A DNA stretch of 64,000 bases from Bog-159 sp049511415 (GTDB taxonomy: Bacteria > Acidobacteriota > Terriglobia > Bryobacterales > Bryobacteraceae), in NCBI GenBank assembly GCA_049511415.1, contig JBEKYC010000008.1, forward strand, positions 62,001-126,000, read 5' to 3'. Under the pieces are notes generated by a model that had not been told where the DNA came from, did not search any database, and worked only from the letters and a program-made list of their open reading frames with translations. The position numbers and the translations under genes were made by a program. Positions 9,207 through 17,144 of the stretch are shown one piece after another (position 1 is the first letter of the stretch; each line of letters opens with the position of its first letter).

Positions 9207-9839
9207 TTACATTCCTTGCAGAAAATAATTGAACTGCTTTTCGCGCCCCAGTGTGGTTAGCGCGCCATGGCCGGGCACTACCACGGTTTCGTCCGGCAAG
9301 CCGAAATACTTGCCGTGAATGGAGCGCAGGATCTGTTTGCCATCGCCGAAGGGCAGGTCGGTGCGTCCGATACTGTCGCGGAACAGCGTGTCGCCCGCCA
9401 CCAGCTTCGTCTCCGAAGGCAGCCACAGGCTGACGCTTCCCGGCGTATGTCCTGGCGTATGCAGCACCTGGAACTCGCCGCCGGCCGCGCGGAGTACGTC
9501 GCCATCGCGCAGCGGATTGTCGATGGCGGTCCGCTCCGGCGTGCGCGTGCCGATCCAGGCGGCCTGCAGATCCATGATGTCCTGCAGCTTGTCGTCATTC
9601 TCGTTCATGTATACGGGCGCGCCTGTCGAGGCATGCAGCTTCTGCGCTCCGCCTATGTGGTCGATATGCGCGTGCGTAATTACGATTGCCGTCACGTGCA
9701 GGCCGTGGCGTGACAGGATGGCTTCGATCTTGGGCAACTCGTCGCCCGGATCGATCACCAGCGCCTCGCCGGATTGTTCATCGCCGAAGATGGAACAGTT
9801 GCATTGCAGCATGCCCACCGGCAGAATCTCGTGCACCAT
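9207..9839 (-). CDS. MBL-fold hydrolase, glyoxalase II-like
   Basis: 210 aa from ATG at 9839. The metal motif THAHIDHIGG (H56, H58, D60, H61) is complete, and GHTPGS and VVPGHG supply the remaining ligands. Family members hydrolyse thioesters such as S-lactoylglutathione or act on persulfides; without a separate glyoxalase C-domain the substrate stays open. The sequence is cytosolic, with no signal peptide. It is first in an operon of five genes. A TACAAT hexamer lies 8 nt upstream of the start and interlocks with the TATAAT of the divergent membrane gene. Confidence 0.9.
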   Translation of the reverse strand: MVHEILPVGMLQCNCSIFGDEQSGEALVIDPGDELPKIEAILSRHGLHVTAIVITHAHIDHIGGAQKLHASTGAPVYMNENDDKLQDIMDLQAAWIGTRTPERTAIDNPLRDGDVLRAAGGEFQVLHTPGHTPGSVSLWLPSETKLVAGDTLFRDSIGRTDLPFGDGKQILRSIHGKYFGLPDETVVVPGHGALTTLGREKQFNYFLQGM

Positions 9840-9847
9840 AAGTAACG

Positions 9848-9857
9848 ATTGTATAAT
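9848..9857. promoter_or_regulatory. Overlapping divergent -10 elements
   Basis: Plus-strand TATAAT at 9852-9857 is 7 nt before the ATG at 9865; minus-strand TACAAT at 9853-9848 is 8 nt before the ATG at 9839. The two hexamers share two base pairs, so the promoters should compete for polymerase, and both transcripts would be leaderless or nearly so. Confidence 0.55.
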
Positions 9858-9864
9858 CAAGCCT

Positions 9865-10278
9865 ATGTTCGAAGTCCTTGGGATCCTGATGCGCTGGCTG
9901 CACATCACGTCGGTCGCCACGCTAATTGGCGGCATGCTTTACGGCTGGCTGGTGCTCGTTCCGGCCACGGCACTATTGGCCGCGGACGCGCGTAAAGCGC
10001 TGACTGATAAGGCCGCCGCGCTCTATCGGCCGCTGGTTTTCAGCGCCATCGCGTCACTGCTGATTTCAGGCGCCTACAACCTGGCGACCAATCCGGGACA
10101 CCAAACGCTTTACTACATCTTGCTTAGCGTCAAGCTGTTGCTGGCTGCGCACGTTTTCGCGGTAGGAGTACTGCTTGTAACGAAGAATCCGGAGCATCGG
10201 GGGCGATTGCTGGCCGGCAGCGCGATTTCGGGGCTGATTATTATTTTGATTTCGGCTTATCTGCGGCGGACGTTTTAA
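9865..10278 (+). CDS. CopD-like four-helix membrane protein
   Basis: 137 aa with four hydrophobic helices (about residues 5-30, 55-75, 80-105, 115-135). The N-terminal RWLHITSVATLIGG with an early His, and the YPL/Y-rich turns, resemble the CopD/DUF2269-type integral membrane proteins, some of which bind heme or copper. It is transcribed divergently from the MBL operon. There is no recognisable ribosome site, and TATAAT ends 7 nt before the ATG, so the mRNA is likely leaderless. Specific function unknown. Confidence 0.75.
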   Translation: MFEVLGILMRWLHITSVATLIGGMLYGWLVLVPATALLAADARKALTDKAAALYRPLVFSAIASLLISGAYNLATNPGHQTLYYILLSVKLLLAAHVFAVGVLLVTKNPEHRGRLLAGSAISGLIIILISAYLRRTF

Positions 10279-10794
10279 GATGCGTGGCTGCAAAACGCCG
10301 CGGGCTGGCGGCAATTGCACTGTGCCAACTCGTTGATTGCGCAAGAAACGTCGACAGCCGAGCTAACCCCGCTCTATGCGTTTCAAGGCGGCTCGGATGG
10401 CTGTTTTCCGAGGGGGCCTTGGTGATTCGAGCGGAGCACTTTACGGCATCACGACCGGCGGAGGCACCGACGACGCCGGTACGGTTTTTTTCGGACGGCA
10501 AAGAGGGCATTTCCTCTGGGTGGGTTGTTGCGCGTGGGACGTGTAGCTTACGGCACGACCAGCACGACCGTGTTTCAATTGGCGAGAGGAAGCGTGGAGG
10601 ATCGTTCAAGACATGGCAAGTGGTCCACCTTCAGATCGAGTAGATTCCAGCAGTGAGGCTAGCCGGGACGCGTCTGCTTGAACCAGTGGCGCTCAGCGGC
10701 CAAGAGCGATGTGGCAGAGACAGTTGCAGTCCGCATCGTAGGATGCGACAGATATTCCTCAACAGGGATAAGCGCTCCGGTTGCCGCGCGCCTG
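10279..10794. other. 516-nt region without a convincing gene
   Basis: Short frames exist on both strands, but none has a recognisable domain, ribosome site or codon bias like the neighbours. The only interpretable piece is a degenerate Uma2 N-terminus at about 10728-10790 (see that entry). The rest looks like decayed sequence. Confidence 0.5.
10728..10790 (-). pseudogene. Frameshifted remnant of a Uma2 gene N-terminus
   Basis: The minus strand reads ALIPVEEYLS and then, after a one-base deletion, SYDADCN. This matches the intact downstream-read neighbour's LVSVEEYLSTSYDPDCDY closely at both DNA and protein level. It lies just past the stop of the intact Uma2 gene in the same orientation, so it is the remains of a tandem second copy. 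No homology can be followed beyond about 20 codons. Confidence 0.7.
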
Positions 10795-11292
10795 TTAGTC
10801 GAACAGCTCGGCGAGCGGCACGGCGATATCGGGATCAGTGGTGCGCAGGATTCCGTCCTCCACGGCGTGCATGCCTGTAGCCGTGTGAATGAAGGCTTCG
10901 CGCGTGCGCGGGTTGATGACCCAGATGTAGGGGACGCCGAATTTCAGGTAGTCGGCTATTTTGCGTTGGATGCGCCCAGCGCGATCCTCGGGCGAGAGAA
11001 TCTCAATGCAGAGAAAAGGCGGTCCCGCGAATACCTGTTCATCCGGTTCGCCGATGGTGACACAAATGTCAGGAACTCGATAGCGGGTGGCGGAGACCCG
11101 CACGCGCTGTTCGACGAAGACCGAAAGCGTCCGGTAACGCGTTCGTAGAGCGAGATATAGGTTTCCTTGCGCCTTGCTGTGGTCTTTTTCGCCCACGTTG
11201 CGGTCCTCCAACTCGCCGTCCACGTAGTCGCAGTCCGGATCGTAGGATGTGGACAGGTATTCTTCGACGGAGACAAGCGTCACAGCGCCCAT
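10795..11292 (-). CDS. Uma2 family (DUF820) restriction-endonuclease-fold protein
   Basis: 165 aa from ATG at 11292. The frame is open further upstream, but CATAAT lies exactly 6 nt before this ATG and homology begins here (VSVEEYLSTSYDPDCDY). The PD-(D/E)XK-like core is visible: PDICVT, FLCIEILSPEDR with the acidic pair, and KIADYLKFGVPYIWVINP with the basic residue. Uma2 proteins are common, multiplied in cyanobacteria and acidobacteria, and of unknown physiological role; a nuclease activity is inferred from the fold. A decayed tandem copy sits directly downstream. Confidence 0.85.
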   Translation of the reverse strand: MGAVTLVSVEEYLSTSYDPDCDYVDGELEDRNVGEKDHSKAQGNLYLALRTRYRTLSVFVEQRVRVSATRYRVPDICVTIGEPDEQVFAGPPFLCIEILSPEDRAGRIQRKIADYLKFGVPYIWVINPRTREAFIHTATGMHAVEDGILRTTDPDIAVPLAELFD

Positions 11293-11298
11293 GCGCTC

Positions 11299-11304
11299 AT
11301 TATG
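11299..11304 (-). promoter_or_regulatory. -10 element of Uma2 gene
   Basis: Minus-strand CATAAT, 6 nt before the ATG at 11292, the same spacing as at moxR, galK and the histidine kinase. Confidence 0.4.
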
Positions 11305-11388
11305 CCACGCGCCGCTAGCCATCTTTCCAGCCGGTACCTGCCCGATTTGCCGATGTGCCCCCTTTACCGCGCGCGTCATGCTGGAAGC

Positions 11389-12276
11389 ATGGAAAACGAA
11401 TTAGCTGCTTTATCGCAGGAGCTGGCTGGCGCCGTTGACACGGCCGGCCAAGTGGTGGTCGCCGTGAATGCCCGCCATCGCTTCGCGTCGAGCGGCGTGG
11501 TGTGGCGTCCCAGCATTGTGGTGACCGCCGAACATACCATCCGCCGCCGCGAAGAAATCGGCATTACTCTGCCTGGGGGACGAACCACATCCGGGACACT
11601 GGTCGGGCGTGACCCTGGCACCGATCTGGCGGTTCTAAAGCTGGCCGAGAACGGCACGCCCGCCGCCACATTCGGCTCCACCGAGACTTTGCGGCCGGGC
11701 CAGATCGTACTGGCCATCGGACGATCACCCGATTCCGGCGTCAACGCCACCATGGGCATCATGAGCGCGGTCAGCGGACCGTGGCGCTCGTGGCGCGGCG
11801 GACAGATCGATCAATACCTGCGCCTGGATCTTACGCTGTATCCCGCCAGCTCCGGCGGCGCTGTGGTGGACACCGCGGGCCGGGTGCTGGGTATCGCTAC
11901 GGGCGCACTGTCGCGTATCGCCGGACTGGCCCTGCCGGTTTCCACCGTCAATCGGGTGGTCGATGAAATCCTCCGCACAGGGCATGTGGCGCGCGGCTAT
12001 CTTGGACTGGGCCTGCATCCGGTGGCACTGCCGGATGGCAGCACCGGGTTGATCGTACTCTCGGCCGAAGCGGATGGACCCGCGGCGCGCTCCGGCGTTT
12101 TGATCGGCGACATTCTGGTGGCGCTGGCGGGCAAATCCGTGAGCGACACGGACGACATCCAATCCGCGCTAGTCGGCGATTCCGTGGGCAAGCCGATTGC
12201 CGCACGCATCGTGCGCGGCGGGCAGTTCATCGAAGTAAGCATAACGGTGGGTGAACGGCCCGGGAGGGAAGACTGA
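11389..12276 (+). CDS. Cytosolic trypsin-like serine protease with PDZ domain (1)
   Basis: 295 aa from ATG at 11389; no signal peptide. The chymotrypsin-fold triad is H49 (TAEHT), D79 (GTDLAVLKL) and S155 (PASSGGA, where the usual GNSGGP is altered but the nucleophile is kept). A PDZ domain occupies about residues 205-290 (GYLGLGL, then PAARSGVLIGDILVAL). The layout is that of HtrA/DegS without membrane anchor, so it probably acts in the cytoplasm, which is unusual. The next gene, a second protease of the same design, starts 1 nt after its stop. Confidence 0.85.
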   Translation: MENELAALSQELAGAVDTAGQVVVAVNARHRFASSGVVWRPSIVVTAEHTIRRREEIGITLPGGRTTSGTLVGRDPGTDLAVLKLAENGTPAATFGSTETLRPGQIVLAIGRSPDSGVNATMGIMSAVSGPWRSWRGGQIDQYLRLDLTLYPASSGGAVVDTAGRVLGIATGALSRIAGLALPVSTVNRVVDEILRTGHVARGYLGLGLHPVALPDGSTGLIVLSAEADGPAARSGVLIGDILVALAGKSVSDTDDIQSALVGDSVGKPIAARIVRGGQFIEVSITVGERPGRED

Positions 12277-12277
12277 C

Positions 12278-13114
12278 ATGGCGGGCGCCTTCGGAGAGAT
12301 TGCGGAACGGTTGCGCCGTTCGACGGTGGAGGTGCGGCTGCGCGGCGCAAACGCGGGCGGATCGGGAGTGATCGCGTCGGCGGATGGGCGCATTGTGACC
12401 AATGCCCACGTGGCGCGCGGGGATTCGTCGGTGCGGCTTTGGGATGGCCGGGAACTCCCCGCAACTTTGCTGGCACGCGATCCGCGACGCGACCTGGCAG
12501 CGCTGCAGGTACAAGCCACGGGCCTGCCCGCGGCCACTTTCGGCGATTCGAACGCTCTGCGCGTGGGCCAACTAGTAATGGCCATCGGCAACCCGCTGGG
12601 CTTCATCGGAGCGTTGACCACGGGCGTGGTGCACGCCTTGGGCACGCTGTCAGGATTCGGGGCGCAGGGCTGGGTGCTGGCGGATGTGCGCCTCGCGCCC
12701 GGCAACTCCGGCGGTCCGCTGGCGGACGCCTATGGCCGCGTGATCGGCATCAACACCATGATCGTCAACGGGCTGGGCGCCGCCGTGCCCGGCAATGCAG
12801 TCACCGGTTTCTTGCGCCGTGGCACGTCCGGCTTCTCGCTGGGCGTAACGGTGCAAGCCGTGCGGTTGGAGGACCGCCGCTTCGGGCTGGTAGTGCTGAA
12901 AGTCGAACCCGGCAGCCCGGCGGCTTTCGCGCCGTTGTGGACCGGCGATGTGCTGATCGGCGCGGGTGGGCGGGCGTTCCGCTCGGCGGACGATCTGCAC
13001 CAGGCGCTGGATGACGCGGGTGGCGTCATCCATCTGCAATTCCTGCGCGGCGACCGTGGCAATACGCGGGAAGTCGCCATCCGGCTGGGTCACACGGTGG
13101 CGGAGGCAGCGTGA
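12278..13114 (+). CDS. Cytosolic trypsin-like serine protease with PDZ domain (2)
   Basis: 278 aa from ATG at 12278. The triad is H44 (TNAHV), D72 (RRDLAALQV) and S144 in a canonical GNSGGP. A PDZ domain covers about 188-270 (PGSPAAFAPLWTGDVL). It is a paralogue of the preceding protease with a better-preserved active site. There is no export signal. The following regulator gene overlaps its stop by 4 nt (GTGA), so the three genes form a tightly coupled operon. Substrate is unknown; the first and second proteases may form a heteromer, which is inference. Confidence 0.87.
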   Translation: MAGAFGEIAERLRRSTVEVRLRGANAGGSGVIASADGRIVTNAHVARGDSSVRLWDGRELPATLLARDPRRDLAALQVQATGLPAATFGDSNALRVGQLVMAIGNPLGFIGALTTGVVHALGTLSGFGAQGWVLADVRLAPGNSGGPLADAYGRVIGINTMIVNGLGAAVPGNAVTGFLRRGTSGFSLGVTVQAVRLEDRRFGLVVLKVEPGSPAAFAPLWTGDVLIGAGGRAFRSADDLHQALDDAGGVIHLQFLRGDRGNTREVAIRLGHTVAEAA

Positions 13115-13737
13115 CTCGTTTGCTGATCGCGGCACAATCCGCGATCGTGCGCGCCGGCCTGGAATCCATGGGCGCGGCAGGACCCGCGATCGAAGTTCTG
13201 GGTACTTCCGATCTGGCGGGGATCGCCGCGGCCATCGATCGCCATCAGCCGGACGTGGTGCTGGCTGCCGTGGAGTCGCAGCGCGAACAGCCGCCGGAAG
13301 AACTGCTGGCGCTGGCCGGGCGCGATGGTGGGCCCGCAATTGTGGTGCTGGCGCCGGATCTACAACCTGCCTGGACAGGCGAAGCGCTGCGCGCCGGGAT
13401 TCGCGCGCTGTTGCCGGGCGATCTGGGTCCACGCGAAATTCTGGCGGCTGTAGAAGCGGCCGCAGCCGGCTTGGTGGTGCTGCATCCGCAGGATCTGCCG
13501 CAGTTTGTAGCGGACCGGCCGGTTCCGGCGGCGCCCGCGCAAACGCTGAGCCCGCGCGAGGTGCAGGTGCTGTCGATGCTGGCGGAGGGCTTCGGCAATA
13601 AGACCATCGCCTGGAAGCTGGGTATATCGGAACACACGGCGAAGTTTCATGTGGCGTCGATCCTGAGCAAACTGAATGCCGGCACGCGCACGGAAGCGGT
13701 GACGCTGGGGATTCGGCGGGGGCTGATTATGGTTTGA
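13111..13737 (+). CDS. LuxR-family regulator with degenerate receiver domain
   Basis: 208 aa from GTG at 13111, overlapping the upstream stop as GTGA. The C-terminal LuxR/GerE helix-turn-helix is canonical (LSPREVQVLSMLAEG, then NKTIAWKLGISEHTAKFHV). The N-terminal half aligns with NarL-type receivers, but the acidic pair is A8-Q9 and the phospho-acceptor position is A53 (DVVLAAVES, where VVLLD is expected). Phosphorylation by a histidine kinase is therefore not expected. Being coupled to two proteases, it may be controlled by protein contact or proteolysis. This is a hypothesis from context. Confidence 0.85.
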   Translation: MTRLLIAAQSAIVRAGLESMGAAGPAIEVLGTSDLAGIAAAIDRHQPDVVLAAVESQREQPPEELLALAGRDGGPAIVVLAPDLQPAWTGEALRAGIRALLPGDLGPREILAAVEAAAAGLVVLHPQDLPQFVADRPVPAAPAQTLSPREVQVLSMLAEGFGNKTIAWKLGISEHTAKFHVASILSKLNAGTRTEAVTLGIRRGLIMV

Positions 13738-13767
13738 TGTGGCTACCTGCTATCCTGAAGGTATCAA

Positions 13768-14304
13768 ATGATCCTAACTCTAAAAAGAGCCCTGGCGGCT
13801 CTAGCTTGTGTAATCAGTCTTCCTCTGGGCGCAACCGTTCGAAGCGCGCCCGCGGCGCCTGAATATCGCTTGCATTTTTTTCATACGCACACCGGTGAGC
13901 GTCTGGACATCGTTTATCGTAGAGGGAACAGTTACCTCCCCGAGGCTCTCTCGAGACTCAATTACTATCTGCGCGACCACCGCACAGGGGACGTGCACGC
14001 GTATGACCCGCAAGTATTCGATCTGCTTCACGACCTGACGGCCGCCGTAGGCCTGCCGAATGCCGAAATCGACGTGGTCTGCGGCTATCGCACGCCCTGG
14101 AGCAACGAATTTCTCCGCCAACACAGCGACGGCGTGGCGCAGCACAGCTTACACATGCAGGCCAAGGCGATCGACATCCGCGTGCCGGGAATCCATACGG
14201 CGCAGCTCCGCGATGCGGCACTTGCCTTGCATCTAGGCGGGGTGGGCTACTACGCGAAGTCGAATTTCATTCACGTGGACGTAGGCCGCGTACGCCGCTG
14301 GTAA
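13768..14304 (+). CDS. DUF882/MepK-like murein endopeptidase (peptidase M15 fold)
   Basis: 178 aa with a signal peptide at about 1-30. The M15A/DUF882 metal site is visible: H129 (QHSLHMQ), D136 (AIDIR) and H169 (FIHVDVG), plus CGYRTP. The E. coli relative MepK (YcbK) cleaves meso-DAP 3-3 cross-links in peptidoglycan. Its neighbour, ending only 17 nt away on the other strand, is an LdtD-like transpeptidase that makes 3-3 cross-links. In E. coli ycbB and ycbK are likewise adjacent, but co-directional. Periplasmic. Confidence 0.85.
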   Translation: MILTLKRALAALACVISLPLGATVRSAPAAPEYRLHFFHTHTGERLDIVYRRGNSYLPEALSRLNYYLRDHRTGDVHAYDPQVFDLLHDLTAAVGLPNAEIDVVCGYRTPWSNEFLRQHSDGVAQHSLHMQAKAIDIRVPGIHTAQLRDAALALHLGGVGYYAKSNFIHVDVGRVRRW

Positions 14305-14321
14305 GATTCAGGCTACACCGG

Positions 14322-16004
14322 CTACCCTGGGTAGGGGTAGCCTCTGGCAAGCACCTTCTCGAGGTCAGTGTCCAGTCCGTAGATATCGTCGAGAAAGTGC
14401 ACTGCGCCAGCCTCATCCACGATCGCGGTGCCATAGAGAATCAGCACCGGAACCGGCTTGGCCAAGTTGACGCGTTGGTTGTCGCTGCCGCTCTTCATGG
14501 CTTGGCGGACGCGTTCCAGAGTCCAACCTGGATTGTTCCGCAGCGCCCAGGCGGTCAGCTCATCGGGCTTCTCCAGGCGGATGCAGCCGTGGCTGAAATC
14601 GCGCCGTGAACGCGAGAAAAGTTCCGGCGCGGGGGTGCTGTGCAGATACACGTTGTAGCTGTTCGGAAAGATCAGCTTGACGAGACCGAGTGAATTGGTT
14701 GGTCCGGCCTTTTGCCGCACTTCCAGCGTTCCCGCACGGAGGCGCGCCAGCACATCATCGTCGATGGCGCCGGATGTAACTACCTTCCCGTCATGCGTGG
14801 TAACTTCAAACCCCTTCTGCGTAACATAATCGCGATCCTTCTGGATGCCCGGTACGATCTCCGACCGCTGGATGCTGGGCGGCACGTTCCAATACGGACG
14901 CAGCACGACGTACTGCATGGTTTCGGCAAATACGGGCGTTTTGTGTCCGTAGGCCTTACCCACAATCACGTTCATCTCCAGCGCGACCGGTCCTTCCTGG
15001 TTCGTGCTGTAGGCGCGCAAGTGAAACTCGGGGATATTGACGATGATAGGCGGCGCCTCGAAATCGTGCGGCAGCCATCGCCAGCGCTCCAGGGTAAGCT
15101 GCATCTGGCGTACGCGGGAACTCAGCGGCGTGTTGAGGGACCTCAGGGTTTGCGCGTCCAGCCGTCCGTCGGGCGGCAACCCGTGCCGGCGCTGGAAGCG
15201 TTTCACGGCGTCCACGAGCGGACCCGTGTAGGTGTTGGCGTCCGCGCTGGCGTCCGTGTTGGCATCCGGCGGCAGGTCGCCGAGAAGGCGCAGCAATCGG
15301 GTCAGGCGCGGCACGCCAGGATAAGGACTGCCGGGAACCAGTGCCTTCACCGGCACCGGCAACGGCTCGCCGTCGTCCCGCCGTGCGAGGTCGAAATATT
15401 GCACCAGGGCTGCCTCGGTCCGTTTGTAGCCCGGAAACGGCGGTTCCACCAGATCCAGAACGGCCTTGGGGTCTGACGCATCCACCAGGCGCTGGCGCAG
15501 AAATTCGGGCAAGCTGTATTTCTTGTGTTCGACATCGAGACCGAAGTGAAAGTACTTGGGATTCACTTTGCCGATGTGCAGATCGGAGATGTACCGCATG
15601 GTACAGACCGTAAGCGCCGCGTCGAAGTGGGCCACTTCGGTTTCGGACGCGGCGGGCAGATGGGCCAGACGCGCGGCCCAGCGGGAACCGTCATAGTCCT
15701 CCGGATCCAAGCCTTTGTCCGCGGCCTTTTGCAGGATACCGATGATACTTAGCGCTTGCGGAGCCGGGTGTCCGGCGCGGACCCACGCGGGCGCATAGCC
15801 TGGTTGATAGAAATTCTGAACGTGCTGACGGTAATCCGAAAAATCCGGCCAACGGAGGTCGGCAAGCTGTCCTGCGTCGGCAATTTGGCGGAGCGTCGCG
15901 CTGGTTTGGCCCGCGGCGGGCGTGCCGGTCTGCGCCGCCAGTGCCAAGACCGTGCAGGCTCCAGCCAGGAAGACCTTGCGAGTCCGGTTTACAGGATGCA
16001 ACAC
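14322..16004 (-). CDS. YcbB/LdtD-type L,D-transpeptidase
   Basis: 560 aa from GTG at 16004. Order: signal peptide (about 1-32), a scaffold region, a peptidoglycan-binding-1 domain around 240-300 (VDAVKRFQRRHGLPPDGRLD), then a YkuD catalytic domain with SHGCIRLEKP, nucleophile C474 and the upstream His in YLHST. It forms 3-3 (DAP-DAP) peptidoglycan cross-links in the periplasm. The length is close to E. coli LdtD (about 615 aa). A run of Asp/Ala/Asn repeats (about 245-258, PPDANTDASADANTYT) is a small low-complexity linker. TAGTAT sits 6 nt before the start. Confidence 0.92.
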   Translation of the reverse strand: MLHPVNRTRKVFLAGACTVLALAAQTGTPAAGQTSATLRQIADAGQLADLRWPDFSDYRQHVQNFYQPGYAPAWVRAGHPAPQALSIIGILQKAADKGLDPEDYDGSRWAARLAHLPAASETEVAHFDAALTVCTMRYISDLHIGKVNPKYFHFGLDVEHKKYSLPEFLRQRLVDASDPKAVLDLVEPPFPGYKRTEAALVQYFDLARRDDGEPLPVPVKALVPGSPYPGVPRLTRLLRLLGDLPPDANTDASADANTYTGPLVDAVKRFQRRHGLPPDGRLDAQTLRSLNTPLSSRVRQMQLTLERWRWLPHDFEAPPIIVNIPEFHLRAYSTNQEGPVALEMNVIVGKAYGHKTPVFAETMQYVVLRPYWNVPPSIQRSEIVPGIQKDRDYVTQKGFEVTTHDGKVVTSGAIDDDVLARLRAGTLEVRQKAGPTNSLGLVKLIFPNSYNVYLHSTPAPELFSRSRRDFSHGCIRLEKPDELTAWALRNNPGWTLERVRQAMKSGSDNQRVNLAKPVPVLILYGTAIVDEAGAVHFLDDIYGLDTDLEKVLARGYPYPG

Positions 16005-16010
16005 GCAACC

Positions 16011-16016
16011 ATACTA
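16011..16016 (-). promoter_or_regulatory. -10-like element of the LdtD-type gene
   Basis: Minus-strand TAGTAT ends 6 nt before the GTG at 16004, again predicting a leaderless message. Confidence 0.35.
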
Positions 16017-16103
16017 ACAAGTCCAGCCCTGGTCCCTCGTGGGGGAAAGCGAAAAACCCCTGCTTTCGAGCCGCGCTACTTCTGGAAGCACCGCGTGACC
16101 TCG

Positions 16104-17066
16104 TTACGCGTCGATGTGCGTGCTGAAGAACCGGTCCAGCGCGACCTTGTTGCGGGCCGCCAGAGCGGCGGACAACTGTTTCATCTCACCTGCCGGCAGG
16201 GGTTTGAACGCTTTGGCCAGCGCCACGTTCTGGTCGATAAATTCGAATTTGGGCATGCCGGCCACAGCCAATGTTACGCCCGCCAGCGATAGCGGGTAGT
16301 AGAGCAGCTTTGCCGGCGGCGCCTCTCCTACCAGCGCTTCCTGCGCGAAGATCTTCATGGCGATCACACCCATGTTCTTGCGGCGCGCGACCGGCAAGGC
16401 TACATCTTCAAAGCTGGTCTTCAGCGCCTCATTGGGCACCATGCCGCCGGGGCCGCTGCGCATGCCGGCACGCGCGGCGTTCAACGCCATCTGGGTGCAA
16501 TCGAAATCGTGCCGCTCCAACGCGGCCTTGAGCACCACCGGATCCGTATGGCTGGTGATGCCGATGAAACGTGTGACCTTCTGTTCGCGCAGCTTGAGCA
16601 GCACATTCAGCACCCCATCCACCGCTTCCACGGCCGCCAGGTCCTTTTCGTCCGTCAGGCTGTGAACGTGGATGAGGTCCAGGTGGTCGGTTTGCAGGCG
16701 CTTCAGGCTGCCTTCCAGAATGCGCTGCGCTTCGTCGCCCTTGCGCGCCTCGATCTTGGTGACCAGGAAGATACCTTCGCGGCGAGTTTTCATCACTTTG
16801 CCGACCCGCTCTTCGCTGCGGCCATTGCCGTAACTGTAGGCCGTATCCATGTAGCTGATACCCAGGTCGAAAGCACGATTGAGCGCTTCCAGAGCTTTGT
16901 CCTCGTCCTGATACATGAGAAACCGGCTGCCGCCGCCCATGGCCAGAATGGAGACGTGCGCGCCAGTGCGTCCCAACACGCGCGTGGGCATGGCGCCGGC
17001 GGCAGCGCGCGCCGCTACCGTGGTCAATGCCGCGGTGCCCAGAAAATCACGCCGGGATAGCTTCAT
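16104..17066 (-). CDS. Tat-exported aldo/keto reductase
   Basis: 320 aa. A Tat signal begins LSRRDFLGTAALTTVAARAA. The AKR barrel follows with the catalytic tetrad regions DTAYSYGNG (Asp, Tyr), VTKIE (Lys) and IHVHSL (His), so activity is expected with NAD(P)H. Tat-borne AKRs of this kind are frequent in Solibacter-like acidobacteria; their substrates are not defined. It is a single gene, divergent from the PEGA kinase with 78 nt between starts. Confidence 0.88.
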   Translation of the reverse strand: MKLSRRDFLGTAALTTVAARAAAGAMPTRVLGRTGAHVSILAMGGGSRFLMYQDEDKALEALNRAFDLGISYMDTAYSYGNGRSEERVGKVMKTRREGIFLVTKIEARKGDEAQRILEGSLKRLQTDHLDLIHVHSLTDEKDLAAVEAVDGVLNVLLKLREQKVTRFIGITSHTDPVVLKAALERHDFDCTQMALNAARAGMRSGPGGMVPNEALKTSFEDVALPVARRKNMGVIAMKIFAQEALVGEAPPAKLLYYPLSLAGVTLAVAGMPKFEFIDQNVALAKAFKPLPAGEMKQLSAALAARNKVALDRFFSTHIDA

Positions 17067-17129
17067 GCCATCAGCTTAGCGCAATCCCGGCCTGCGGGCG
17101 CGCACCCGCAAAGCCGCGCTTCGTCACTG

Positions 17130-17135
17130 TACACT
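17130..17135 (+). promoter_or_regulatory. -10 element of the PEGA kinase gene
   Basis: TACACT ends 9 nt before the ATG at 17145. The identical hexamer and spacing occur at glpD (25831-25836). Confidence 0.4.
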
Positions 17136-17144
17136 GAAAGTCTG

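Noticed and set aside
10795..11292. Uma2 gene as evidence of a restriction or toxin system
   Set aside because: Uma2 genes are usually solitary and no methylase, antitoxin or targeting partner is adjacent.
15224..15265. Tandem GCGTCCG/TGTTGGC repeats suggestive of a CRISPR-like or regulatory repeat
   Set aside because: They encode an Asp/Ala/Asn/Thr linker within the L,D-transpeptidase and have no spacers.
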